Below are positions 34,342 through 41,804 of a DNA stretch of 64,000 nucleotides, piece after piece (position 1 is the stretch's first letter; the number at the start of each line of letters is the position of its first letter). The translations under genes and the position numbers were made by a program. The stretch covers positions 620,001 to 684,000 of the forward strand of contig NZ_BMEB01000002.1 of the NCBI RefSeq assembly GCF_014636275.1, given 5' to 3'. The notes under the pieces are model-generated. The model did no database searches and was not told the DNA's origin. It worked only from the letters and a program-made list of their open reading frames with translations. Origin of the DNA: Cellulomonas carbonis (lineage in GTDB: Bacteria; Actinomycetota; Actinomycetes; Actinomycetales; Cellulomonadaceae).

Positions 34342-35583
34342 ATGGACTGCGACGTGGTGGTCGTCGGGGCGGGGCTCGCCGGCCTGGTGTGCGCGCGCGA
34401 GCTCGCGCGTGACGGGCTCGCCGTGCGCGTGCTCGAGGCGGGGGACGGCGTCGGCGGTCGCGTGCGCACGGACCGCGTGGACGGCTTCACGCTCGACCGC
34501 GGGTTCCAGGTGCTCAACCCCGCGTACCCCGCGGTGCGCGAGCTGCTCGACGTCGACGCGCTCGACCTGCGCCCGTTCCTCGCGGGCGTCGCGGTGCGGC
34601 AGGACGACCGCCTCGCACTCCTCGCGGACCCGCGCCGCGCCCCCCGGCACCTGCCCGCGACCCTGCGCAGCGGCTACGTGCGACCGCGCGAGCTCGTGGC
34701 CCTCGCGCGCTGGGCGGCGCCCGCACTCGGTCCGGTCGGTCGGCTGCTCCGCGCGCCGGACGCGCCGCTCGCCGACTCGCTGACCTCGGCCGGCGTCACC
34801 GGCCGCCTGCGCCGCGAGGTGCTCGAGCCGTTCGTCGCCGGGGTCGTGCTCGAGGACGAGGGCAGCACGTCCGCGGCGTTCGTCCGGCTCCTCGTGCGCT
34901 CGTTCGTGCTCGGCACGCCGGGCGTCCCGTCGTCGGGCATGGACGCGATCCCGCGCCAGCTCGCGGCCGGGCTCGACGTGTCCCTCGGCGAGCGGGTCGA
35001 GCGGGTCGAGCGGACCGGGCCGGGGGTGCGCGTGACGTCGTCGTCGGGTGTCACCGAGGCGCGCGCCGTCGTCGTCGCGACCGACGCGCTCACGGCGGAG
35101 CGGCTCGTCGGCGTGGCCGCACCCGCGATGAAGGGCGTCGTCACGCACTGGTACGCGACCGACGAGCCGCCGACCGACCTGCCTGTCGAGGTGGTCGACG
35201 GCCGACGGCGTGGACCCGTCGTCAACGCGTCGGTCGTGAGCGCGGTCGCGCCGTCGTACGCACCCGCCGGGCAGCACCTCGTGCAGGTGAGCTGCCTCCT
35301 GGGCGACGACGCGCCCGACGAGACGGCCGCGCGGCGGCAGGCGGGCGAGATGTTCGGCGTCGACCCGCGGGCGTGGCGCGAGGTCGTCCGGCACGAGGTC
35401 CGGAACGCGCTCCCGGCCCAGCCGCCGCCCCTCGAGCACCGTCGCGCCGTCGACCTGGGTGAGGGCGTCCTCGTGTGCGGCGACCACCGCGACACGGCGT
35501 CCGCGCAGGGCGCCCTCGTCTCGGGCCGTCGCACGGCCGCCGCGGTCCGCCGTCGTCTCGCGAGCGGCCCCCGCACGCGCTGA
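34342..35583 (+). CDS. FAD-dependent amine-oxidase/desaturase-type protein
   Basis: A 413-residue flavoprotein. N-terminal Rossmann motif VVVVGAGLAGLVCARELARDG, then VLEAGDGVGGRVRTDRVDG, the GG...RV/T mark of the protoporphyrinogen-oxidase/phytoene-desaturase/amine-oxidase group. The TLDRGFQVLNPAYP segment matches bacterial amine-oxidase-like hypothetical proteins near residues 52-68. The C-terminal LVCGDHRDTASAQGALVSGRRTAAAV closes the FAD site. Natural substrate unknown. The start ATG 34342 follows TACGGT by 7 bases, so probably leaderless. It converges on the AraC-type gene at 35609. Confidence 0.85.
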   Translation: MDCDVVVVGAGLAGLVCARELARDGLAVRVLEAGDGVGGRVRTDRVDGFTLDRGFQVLNPAYPAVRELLDVDALDLRPFLAGVAVRQDDRLALLADPRRAPRHLPATLRSGYVRPRELVALARWAAPALGPVGRLLRAPDAPLADSLTSAGVTGRLRREVLEPFVAGVVLEDEGSTSAAFVRLLVRSFVLGTPGVPSSGMDAIPRQLAAGLDVSLGERVERVERTGPGVRVTSSSGVTEARAVVVATDALTAERLVGVAAPAMKGVVTHWYATDEPPTDLPVEVVDGRRRGPVVNASVVSAVAPSYAPAGQHLVQVSCLLGDDAPDETAARRQAGEMFGVDPRAWREVVRHEVRNALPAQPPPLEHRRAVDLGEGVLVCGDHRDTASAQGALVSGRRTAAAVRRRLASGPRTR

Positions 35584-35608
35584 CCGTGCCCGCGACGGGT
35601 GGAGGCGG

Positions 35609-36634
35609 TCACGCGTGCGCCGCGGCTCCCGTCGCGTGCGTCCGGTAGTGCTGGGGGCTGAGCCCGTACCGCCGCTTGAACGCGGCGCTGAACGTGAACG
35701 GGCTGCTCCAGCCCAGGTCGCGCGCCACGGCGGCCACGGTCTCGCTCCCCGTCGTCAGGCGGTCCGCGGCGAGCGCGAGCCGCCACGTGGTCAGGTACGC
35801 CATCGGCGGCTGCCCCACGCGCTCGTGGAAGCGGCGCGCGAGGAGTGCGCGCGACGCACCGACCTCGTGCGCGAGGGAGGCGACGGTCCACGCCCGTGCG
35901 GGGTGCTCGTGCAGGAGGCGCACCGCGGGGCCGGCGACCGGGTCCGACTGCGCACCGATCCAGCCGCGCGTCGTCGTCGGGCCTGCCGCGCTCGCGTGCT
36001 CGCCCGTCTCGCCGTTCGCACCCTCGCTCGCTCCGCCGCTCGCCGGGTCGAGGTCCGTGAGCCACCGGCGCACGACGTGCACGAGCAGCAGGTCGAGCAG
36101 CCTGTCGAGCACGCTCGACTGCCCGACGGCGTCCCGGTCCAGCTCGGCCGCGAGCAGCGCGACGGCCGCGGACGTCACGTCGTCGTCGGCCGGCACGCGG
36201 AACGTGCGGGGCAGCGCGTCGGTGAGCAGGCGGCCGACCTCGCCCTGCGTCTCGTACGTGCCGACCAGCAGCTCGTCGTCGCCGTCCGGGTCGTTGCCCC
36301 ACGTCCGCACGCCGTGCGTCATGGTCGTCGACACGTCGTGCCCGTCGACCGTGGTGCAGCGCTGGCCGGGGTGGATGACGACCTGAGGCAGGCGGGTGGG
36401 GCTGTCGGCGATCCGGTAGTGCTCGGGCCCGCGCACGACGACGACGTCCCCGGTGCCGAGCCGCACGGGCTCGCCCGTGCGGGGGACGAACCACGCGCCC
36501 CCGCGCCGGACGACTCCGAGCGTGAGCGGGGCGCCGTCGCGCACGTCGACCGACCACGGCGCCGTCATGACCTGCCGCAGGAGGAACGCGCCGCGCGCCC
36601 GGGGCCCGTCGAGGAAGTCGGCGAGGGGGTCCAC
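35609..36634 (-). CDS. AraC-family transcriptional regulator (cupin_6 type)
   Basis: A 341-residue regulator with an N-terminal cupin sensor (residues about 1-165; typical DPLADFLDGPRARGAFLLRQVMTAPWSV opening in pieces) and a C-terminal AraC double helix-turn-helix (from about residue 245; VASLAHEVGASRALLARRFHERVGQPPMAYLTTWRL and VARDLGWSSPFTFSAAFKRRYGLSP). Start GTG 36634 is supported by TACGCT six bases before it (36646-36641) and by the usual start of this family; an earlier GTG/ATG frame (36691) would add about 19 residues. It is divergent from the NmrA-like gene, 80 bases away, which is its most likely target. Ligand unknown. Confidence 0.92.
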   Translation of the reverse strand: MDPLADFLDGPRARGAFLLRQVMTAPWSVDVRDGAPLTLGVVRRGGAWFVPRTGEPVRLGTGDVVVVRGPEHYRIADSPTRLPQVVIHPGQRCTTVDGHDVSTTMTHGVRTWGNDPDGDDELLVGTYETQGEVGRLLTDALPRTFRVPADDDVTSAAVALLAAELDRDAVGQSSVLDRLLDLLLVHVVRRWLTDLDPASGGASEGANGETGEHASAAGPTTTRGWIGAQSDPVAGPAVRLLHEHPARAWTVASLAHEVGASRALLARRFHERVGQPPMAYLTTWRLALAADRLTTGSETVAAVARDLGWSSPFTFSAAFKRRYGLSPQHYRTHATGAAAHA

Positions 36635-36714
36635 TGGACCAGCGTAGACGTAGACGCATGCAGCCGAGCCCTGAGGCCATGGATCGTCCACCGGAGGCGC
36701 GGTTGGCTCGCCTC

Positions 36715-37557
36715 ATGACCACGACACACGCACCCCAGACCATCACCGTCCTCGGCGGGACCGGGCACACCGGCCGCCGCGTCGCCGCGCGCCTCGCCGG
36801 TGCCGGGCACCTCGTGCGGATCGGCTCGCGAGCCGGCTCGCCGCGCTTCGACTGGCACGACCCGGCGACCTACGACGCGCTGCTCGACGGCGCCGACGCC
36901 GCGTACCTCGCCTACAGCCCCGACCTCGCGATGCCCGGCGCGGCCGAGGAGCTCGGCGCCGTCGCGGCCCGCGCGGCCGCGCTCGGGGTGCGCCGCCTCG
37001 TGCTCCTGTCCGGCCGCGGCGAGGAGGGCGCGCGCGTCAGCGAGCAGGCCGTGCGCGACGCGGGCGTCCCGCTCACGGTGCTCCGCTGCGCGTGGTTCGC
37101 GCAGAACTTCAGCGAGCACTTCCTCGTCGAGCCGGTCCGCGCGGGGGTGCTCGCACTGCCCGCGGGGACCGTGCGCGAGCCCTTCGTCGACCTCGAGGAC
37201 GTCGCCGACGTCGCGGTGCGCGCGCTGACCACGCCCGGGCACGAGGGCCGGACCTACGAGCTGACCGGGCCCGGGCTGCTCACGTTCGGCGACGTCGCGG
37301 ACCAGATCTCGGCCGCGACCGGGCTGGAGGTCCGGTACGAGGCCGTCACGCCGGACGAGTTCGTCGCGCTCGCTGCCCGCGACATGCCGGTGGAGCTCGC
37401 GGAGGCGTTCGCCGAGCTGTTCTCCTCGATCCTCGACGGCCGCAACGAGTCGACCACGGCCGACGTCGAGCGGGTCCTCGGGCACCCCGCGACCCCCTTC
37501 GCGGCCTACGTCGCGCGCACCGCCGGCACGGGCGCCTGGACGGCCGTGCGCGTCTGA
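36715..37557 (+). CDS. NmrA-like NAD(P)-binding protein
   Basis: A 280-residue Rossmann-fold protein. Opening ITVLGGTGHTGRRVAARLAGAGH (GxxGxxG), then RRLVLLSGRGEEGA, LRCAWFAQNFSEHF and EPFVDLEDVADVAVRAL, all typical for NmrA/QorB-type atypical SDRs that act as redox sensors or quinone reductases. No Tyr-x3-Lys active pair is obvious. Start ATG 36715; ATG 36658 and 36679 are upstream alternatives in frame. Divergence from the AraC regulator suggests that the pair answers to one inducer, as is common for this gene pair. Confidence 0.85.
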   Translation: MTTTHAPQTITVLGGTGHTGRRVAARLAGAGHLVRIGSRAGSPRFDWHDPATYDALLDGADAAYLAYSPDLAMPGAAEELGAVAARAAALGVRRLVLLSGRGEEGARVSEQAVRDAGVPLTVLRCAWFAQNFSEHFLVEPVRAGVLALPAGTVREPFVDLEDVADVAVRALTTPGHEGRTYELTGPGLLTFGDVADQISAATGLEVRYEAVTPDEFVALAARDMPVELAEAFAELFSSILDGRNESTTADVERVLGHPATPFAAYVARTAGTGAWTAVRV

Positions 37558-37582
37558 TCCCCACCCGCGGCCGACCCCCCGT

Positions 37583-37640
37583 CGAGATCCGGGTTCCGGT
37601 CGGCGTGTCGCGCGACACGCCGACCGGAACCCTGATCTCG
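37583..37640. repeat. 28-bp near-perfect palindrome between convergent genes
   Basis: Left arm 37583-37610, right arm 37613-37640, 27 of 28 pairs match, with only 2 bases between arms. It starts and ends with CGAGATC/GATCTCG. It could be a two-way terminator for the NmrA-like and beta-helix genes or a dispersed palindromic element. The loop is much shorter than in the other hairpins of the window. Confidence 0.7.
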
Positions 37641-37681
37641 ATGAGGTGGGGGAGTCCGGGGAGGTCGGGAAGCGTCGCCGC

Positions 37682-38785
37682 TCACGACCGGGGTGCGCAC
37701 ACGACGCCGACGCACTGGGGCTCGGTCCCGTTGCGCCACGCGGTGTTGCCGCCGCCGTCCACCGCGCCCGGCGCGTGGATGCCCCAGCGGGTGTTCCGGA
37801 CCGCGGAGTTGTCCTGGACCGTCGTGCCGCCGTGGACCGCGAGGATCCCGTCGCCGTTGCGCGTGAACGTGTTGGCCTCGAGGTGGTTGGTGAAGAACGG
37901 GTCGTCCCCGTCGGCGACGTAGCCCACGCCGTTGCGGACGAACGTGTTCCCGACGACCGTCGAGCTCGACCACGAGAGCTGCACCGCCGTCCCGTTGTCG
38001 CGGAACGTGTTGCCGGTCAGCTCGACGGGCCCCCAGGACGTGAACGAGGCGACCGCGACCGTGTTCCCGACGAGCGTGCTGTCGCGCACGGTCGCCCCGA
38101 ACGCGCGCGTGTCCACGCCCGTGCCGTTGTCGCGCACCACGCTGCGCTCGATCTCGCAGAAGGACTCGTCGCAGAAGAGGGCCGTCCCGTTCCGGACGAC
38201 GCGCGAGTCCACGACGCGGATCCCGCTGGAGTTCATGTGCGCCGCGGTGCCGTTGTCCGCGAGCACCGACGACGCCACGTCGAAGAAGCTCACGAGCACG
38301 GCGCTCAGCCCCGTGCCGTTGTGCTCGACGTGCGACGACGTGATCGTGAACGTCACGCCGCCCGTGCCCCAGGCCGACGACGACCCGTCGATCCCCGTGC
38401 CGTTGTCGCGCAGGCGGACGCGGTCGACCGCCGTGGTGCCGCCCGCCCCCTCCTCGGACGCCGCGACCGCGATACCCGTGCCCCAGCCGTCGACGGTCCC
38501 GCGGCGGACGGACACGGCACCGTCGGCGGGGACGACGACGCCGCGGCCGTCCGCGTGGCCGGTCAGCCGGTGACCGCGCAGGTCGAGCGAGGCACCTGGC
38601 AGGAGCACCACGCCGTCGCCCGTGGTGCACGTGAGGTCGGTCGTCAGCACAGCGTCGGCCGTGACCACCGTCCCGCAGGCGGTGACGCGCTCGGCGGCGC
38701 CCGCGGGTCCGGCGAGGGCGACCGGCCCGACGACGACGGCGGTTGCGGTGGCGGCGAGCGCGACGGTCCTCGAGATGCTGCGCAT
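37682..38785 (-). CDS. Secreted right-handed parallel beta-helix repeat protein
   Basis: A 367-residue exported protein. Signal peptide about residues 1-31 (MRSISRTVALAATATAVVV core, ending A-G-A-A). The rest is built of about ten beta-helix turns with a repeated xVRDNGTGV/VVRNGTAL pattern, as in pectate-lyase-like and NosD-like folds; no catalytic residues of polysaccharide lyases are obvious. Role could be cell-surface binding or glycan recognition. A disulphide pair (near 37 and 53) and C-terminal Cys-x-x-x-x-Cys are present. Start ATG 38785 after GGGGG. Convergent to the NmrA-like gene. Confidence 0.82.
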   Translation of the reverse strand: MRSISRTVALAATATAVVVGPVALAGPAGAAERVTACGTVVTADAVLTTDLTCTTGDGVVLLPGASLDLRGHRLTGHADGRGVVVPADGAVSVRRGTVDGWGTGIAVAASEEGAGGTTAVDRVRLRDNGTGIDGSSSAWGTGGVTFTITSSHVEHNGTGLSAVLVSFFDVASSVLADNGTAAHMNSSGIRVVDSRVVRNGTALFCDESFCEIERSVVRDNGTGVDTRAFGATVRDSTLVGNTVAVASFTSWGPVELTGNTFRDNGTAVQLSWSSSTVVGNTFVRNGVGYVADGDDPFFTNHLEANTFTRNGDGILAVHGGTTVQDNSAVRNTRWGIHAPGAVDGGGNTAWRNGTEPQCVGVVCAPRS

Positions 38786-39020
38786 GGGTGCCCCCTGGGT
38801 CAGGGCGCCACGCCGGCGGGGCGCCACCCGCCGAGTGTGCGCCTCACGGCCCGCCCGTGTCATCCCTTTCGTGACAGTTTGTCCTGATCGCGCGCACCGC
38901 GGGGCGGAGCCGCAGGGCCTGCACCTCCCCGCTGCGCCCGAAGCGCCATCCGCCGGTCGGGGACGGGAGCGTCGTCGCGACCGCATCGTGGACGACGTTG
39001 ACGCGTCCCGTGAGACGCCC

Positions 39021-39026
39021 TAGCGT
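39021..39026 (+). promoter_or_regulatory. Probable -10 element of the riboswitch transcript
   Basis: TAGCGT 10 bases before the first base of the riboswitch, giving transcription start near 39033. Confidence 0.45.
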
Positions 39027-39035
39027 CCCGGACCA

Positions 39036-39136
39036 GGTCATGAGCGCCAGCGCCAAGCCCCGGCTCGCTGGCCGGCAACCCTCCTCGTCGTGGGGTGCTC
39101 CGGGTGAGGACCGGACCCGTGCGTCCGCACGGGTAA
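39036..39136 (+). promoter_or_regulatory. SAM-IV-type riboswitch
   Basis: Conserved blocks in order: GGTCATGAGCGCCAGC, AAGCCCCGGCTCGCTGG, CCGGCAACCCTCC, TGGGGTGCTCCGGGTGA, then GGACC closing the basal stem (GGTC 39036-39039 with GACC 39109-39112). A downstream hairpin follows at about 39113-39133. This matches the actinobacterial SAM-IV riboswitch, which senses S-adenosylmethionine and turns off sulfur-metabolism genes when SAM is plentiful. The reading relies on recalled consensus; no covariance search was run. The regulated gene would be the flavin monooxygenase at 39445. Confidence 0.85.
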
Positions 39137-39159
39137 GGACGACCGAGGGGGACACCACC

Positions 39160-39186
39160 GTGCGAATGCGCAGCTGCCGGGACTGA
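39160..39186 (+). CDS. Candidate 8-residue leader peptide MRMRSCRD
   Basis: GTG at 39160 with GAGGGGG eight bases before it, eight codons (one Cys) and TGA at 39184-39186. The stop lies exactly in the loop of a hairpin (39176-39194). This is the usual form of a ribosome-coupled attenuator: the translating ribosome would open or block the hairpin. A Cys codon would make it sensitive to cysteine supply. Inferred only; too short for family recognition. Confidence 0.45.
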   Translation: MRMRSCRD

Positions 39187-39214
39187 GTCCCGGCACCCCG
39201 GCGAGCACGCCGGG
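39176..39214 (+). terminator. Tandem hairpins after the riboswitch (putative attenuator)
   Basis: First hairpin 8-bp perfect stem, 39176-39183 with 39187-39194, loop TGA. Second hairpin 6-bp stem, 39197-39202 with 39209-39214. No T-tract follows. They could be the expression platform of the riboswitch or of the leader peptide. Confidence 0.5.
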
Positions 39215-39444
39215 TCGTCCCGCCGCGCCGCCGTCGTCGGCCGCGCAGGCGTCCGAGCCCTTCCCGAGCCCTTGTGGGCTCCACGGGCTCCCACGCGCCC
39301 TCCCACGTCCTCCGCCGGGCACCCCGTGCCCGCACCGGCTGCGGAGGGCTCCCCGCACGCGTGCCCCGCCGCGCACGTGCACGACTTCCACCGACGGCGT
39401 TGCCGCGCCGTCGTGCCCCGAGCAGCACACGGATCGGAGATCCC

Positions 39445-40890
39445 ATGAGCAAGAAGCGCATCGTCCTCAACGCGTTCGACATGACCTGCGTGACCCACCA
39501 GTCGGCCGGCACCTGGCGCCACCCCGACAGCCGCGCGTGGGACTACAACACGCTCGAGTACTGGACCGAGCTGGCGAAGCTCCTCGAGCGCGGGCGGTTC
39601 GACTCGCTCTTCATCGCGGACGTCGTCGGCGTCTACGACGTGTACCGCGACACGGTCGCCGCGTCGCTCACGGACGCCGTGCAGGTGCCCGTCAACGACC
39701 CGTTCTTCCAGGTGCCCGCCATGGCCGCCGTCACCGAGCACCTGGGCTTCGGCGTCACGTGCGCGCTCACCTACGAGCAGCCGTACGCCGTCGCGCGGAA
39801 GTTCTCCACGCTCGACCACCTCACGGGTGGCCGGATCGCGTGGAACGTCGTCACGGGCTACCTCAACAGCGCCGCGATCAACCTCGGCTTCGACAAGCAG
39901 ATGGGCCACGACGCGCGCTACGACCTCGCGGACGAGTTCCTCGACGTCACCTACAAGCTGTGGGAGGGCTCGTGGGACGACGACGCCGTCGTGCGCGACA
40001 AGGAGCGCGGCGTCTTCACCGACCCGACAAAGGTCCACCCGATCGGGCACAAGGGCGAGTACTACAGCGTCCCCGGGATCCACCTGTGCGAGCCGAGCCC
40101 GCAGCGCACGCCCGTGATCTTCCAGGCCGGTGCGTCGCCGCGCGGTCGCGAGTTCGCCGCCAAGCACGGCGAGGGCGTGTTCATCAGCCCCGCGACGACG
40201 ACGCAGGCGCGCGCGATCGCCGACGACGTCCGGGCGCGCGCGGAGCAGAACGGGCGCTCGCGCGACTCCGTCAAGATCTTCACGCTGGTCACGGTCATCA
40301 CCGCGCCGACGGACGAGGAGGCGCACGAGAAGTTCCGCGAGTACCTGTCGTACGCGTCGGCCGAGGGCGCGCTCGCGCTCTACGGCGGCTGGACGGGTGT
40401 CGACTTCTCGCAGCTCGACCCCGACCAGCCGCTCGAGGAGGTCGAGAACGACAGCCTGCGCTCGGCGCTGACGATGCTCACGACGATCGACCCGAACCGC
40501 GCGTGGACCCCGCGCGACGTCGTCGAGCAGCGCAGCATCGGCGGGCTCGGTCCCGTGATCGTCGGCTCGCCGACGACGGTCGCCGACGAGCTCGAGCGCT
40601 GGGTCGACGAGGGCGACGTCGACGGGTTCAACTTCGCGTACGCCATCACGCCCGGGACGTTCGAGGACCTCGTCGACCTCGTGGTGCCCGAGCTCCAGCG
40701 CCGTGGGCGGGCGCGGACCGAGTACGACGGCACGACGCTGCGCGAGAACCTGTACGGCCAGGGTCGGGTCCTCGCGGAGGACACGCACCCCGCGCGTCGG
40801 TACCACGGCGCGTTCACGGGCGGCGCGACCGCGGCGGACGGGACGCTCTCGTCGCGGATCTCCGAGGACCTCGCCGCGCAGCCGGTGTGA
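39445..40890 (+). CDS. DmoA/NtaA-type FMN-dependent monooxygenase
   Basis: A 481-residue flavin monooxygenase of the NtaA/SnaA/DszA/DmoA group, larger than simple LLM proteins. Marks: RIVLNAFDMTCVTHQSAGTWRHPDSRA, WTELAKLLERGRFDSLFIADVVG, TGGRIAWNVVTGYLNSAAINLG and PVIFQAGASPRGREFAA. Members oxidise organic sulfur compounds or chelates with FMNH2 from a partner reductase; DmoA splits dimethyl sulfide and related enzymes act on dibenzothiophene sulfone. The upstream SAM-IV riboswitch argues for use of organosulfur as a sulfur source in sulfur starvation. No reductase gene is adjacent. Start ATG 39445, preceded by GGAGA. The exact substrate is unknown. Confidence 0.92.
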   Translation: MSKKRIVLNAFDMTCVTHQSAGTWRHPDSRAWDYNTLEYWTELAKLLERGRFDSLFIADVVGVYDVYRDTVAASLTDAVQVPVNDPFFQVPAMAAVTEHLGFGVTCALTYEQPYAVARKFSTLDHLTGGRIAWNVVTGYLNSAAINLGFDKQMGHDARYDLADEFLDVTYKLWEGSWDDDAVVRDKERGVFTDPTKVHPIGHKGEYYSVPGIHLCEPSPQRTPVIFQAGASPRGREFAAKHGEGVFISPATTTQARAIADDVRARAEQNGRSRDSVKIFTLVTVITAPTDEEAHEKFREYLSYASAEGALALYGGWTGVDFSQLDPDQPLEEVENDSLRSALTMLTTIDPNRAWTPRDVVEQRSIGGLGPVIVGSPTTVADELERWVDEGDVDGFNFAYAITPGTFEDLVDLVVPELQRRGRARTEYDGTTLRENLYGQGRVLAEDTHPARRYHGAFTGGATAADGTLSSRISEDLAAQPV

Positions 40891-40898
40891 GGCGGCGT

Positions 40899-40939
40899 GG
40901 GACCTGCGGGGCCGGTCCGGGACCGGCCCCGCGGGTCCC
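40899..40939 (+). terminator. Terminator after the flavin monooxygenase gene
   Basis: 19-bp stem (40899-40917 with 40921-40939), one wobble, 3-base loop. Confidence 0.8.
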
Positions 40940-40994
40940 TTCCGGGGCGGCTCATGATCGGCCAGGCTGGGTCCACCACGACCGAGGGAGCCCG

Positions 40995-41186
40995 ATGACC
41001 CAGCCGCCCGACGCCCAGCCCGAGCTCGCCTGCCCCCTGTGCGGGTACCAGGGGTTCACGCGCCAGCACTCGCGCCAGGACTCGATGTGGGGCTTCACGT
41101 CGCACCGCATGACGTTGCTCATCTGCGACCGCTGCCGGTACGTGCTGCACTTCTACGACGGCAACTCGATCTTCGACATCGACTGA
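40995..41186 (+). CDS. Small zinc-ribbon protein
   Basis: A 63-residue protein with two CxxC pairs, CPLC near residue 13 and CDRC near residue 45, a simple zinc ribbon, and a hydrophobic-aromatic tail (YVLHFYDGNSIFDID). Function unknown. The start ATG 40995 follows GAGGGAG. It is separated from the flavin monooxygenase by a strong hairpin, so it is probably not part of the sulfur unit. Confidence 0.78.
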   Translation: MTQPPDAQPELACPLCGYQGFTRQHSRQDSMWGFTSHRMTLLICDRCRYVLHFYDGNSIFDID

Positions 41187-41230
41187 CCGCGCGCGGAGGC
41201 CGGGCACGGCGGGGTCGCCCGCGCGGGTGG

Positions 41231-41265
41231 GTGGCGTCCGCCGCACGTGACGCGGCGGACGCCAC
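41231..41265. terminator. Two-way terminator
   Basis: 14-bp perfect stem (41231-41244 with 41252-41265), 7-base loop, between convergent zinc-ribbon and ChaB-like genes. Confidence 0.75.
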
Positions 41266-41272
41266 CGGTCCG

Positions 41273-41689
41273 TCAGCCGGCCTCGCGGGTCCGGCGGCCG
41301 TTCTCCTTCTGGATCGCGTCGACCAGCTCGTCCTTGGTCATCGAGGACCGGCCGCGGACGTCGAGGCGGCGTGCGACGTCGTACAGGTGCTTCTTGGACG
41401 CGTTCGCGTCGACCCCGCCCTTGGTCTCGGCCCGTGTGCCGCGTCCGCCCTCGGCCTTGCGGTCCGACGGGCCCTTCTCGTCCTTGGGCTCCCAGTGGTC
41501 GCCCACCTTCTCGTGCGTGTGCTTGAGCGCCGAGTACGCGACCCGGTGCGCGCGCTCGGCGTCGCCGTACTCCTCGGCCGCCGCGTCGTGGGCCTTCGCG
41601 AAGGTCCGCTGCGCCTTGGCGTCGGAGCGCTTCAGGGTTCCGGGCAGCTCGCTCTGCTTGGCCGTGCCGGCCTTGGTCGTCTTCGGCAT
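41273..41689 (-). CDS. ChaB-like protein with Rho N-terminal-like domain
   Basis: A 138-residue protein. The N-terminal half (KQSELPGTLKRSDAKAQRTFAKAHDAAAEEYGDAERAHRVAYSALKHTHEK, read in pieces) matches the ChaB family; the end (SKKHLYDVARRLDVRGRSSMTKDELVDAIQ) matches a Rho-N/SAP-like nucleic-acid-binding helix pair. It is very rich in charged residues. Despite the name cation-transport regulator, function is not established; a DNA-associated or stress protein is plausible. Start ATG 41689 with AGGGAGG. Confidence 0.85.
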   Translation of the reverse strand: MPKTTKAGTAKQSELPGTLKRSDAKAQRTFAKAHDAAAEEYGDAERAHRVAYSALKHTHEKVGDHWEPKDEKGPSDRKAEGGRGTRAETKGGVDANASKKHLYDVARRLDVRGRSSMTKDELVDAIQKENGRRTREAG

Positions 41690-41804
41690 CGCGCCTCCCT
41701 CCACGGTCGCCGTCGGTCGACCCGGCGGCTCTGCCATCGTCGGTCGCGCGCGTCGGAGCCGCACCCCGAGCCGGGGCGCCCGCCACGGCGACCCGGCCCG
41801 CCGT

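Noticed and set aside
39036..39136. Simple terminator or tRNA-like structure
   Set aside because: The conserved block order and basal stem fit a SAM-IV riboswitch; it lacks tRNA features.
40995..41186. Zinc-ribbon gene as part of the sulfur operon
   Set aside because: A 19-bp terminator hairpin stands between it and the monooxygenase.
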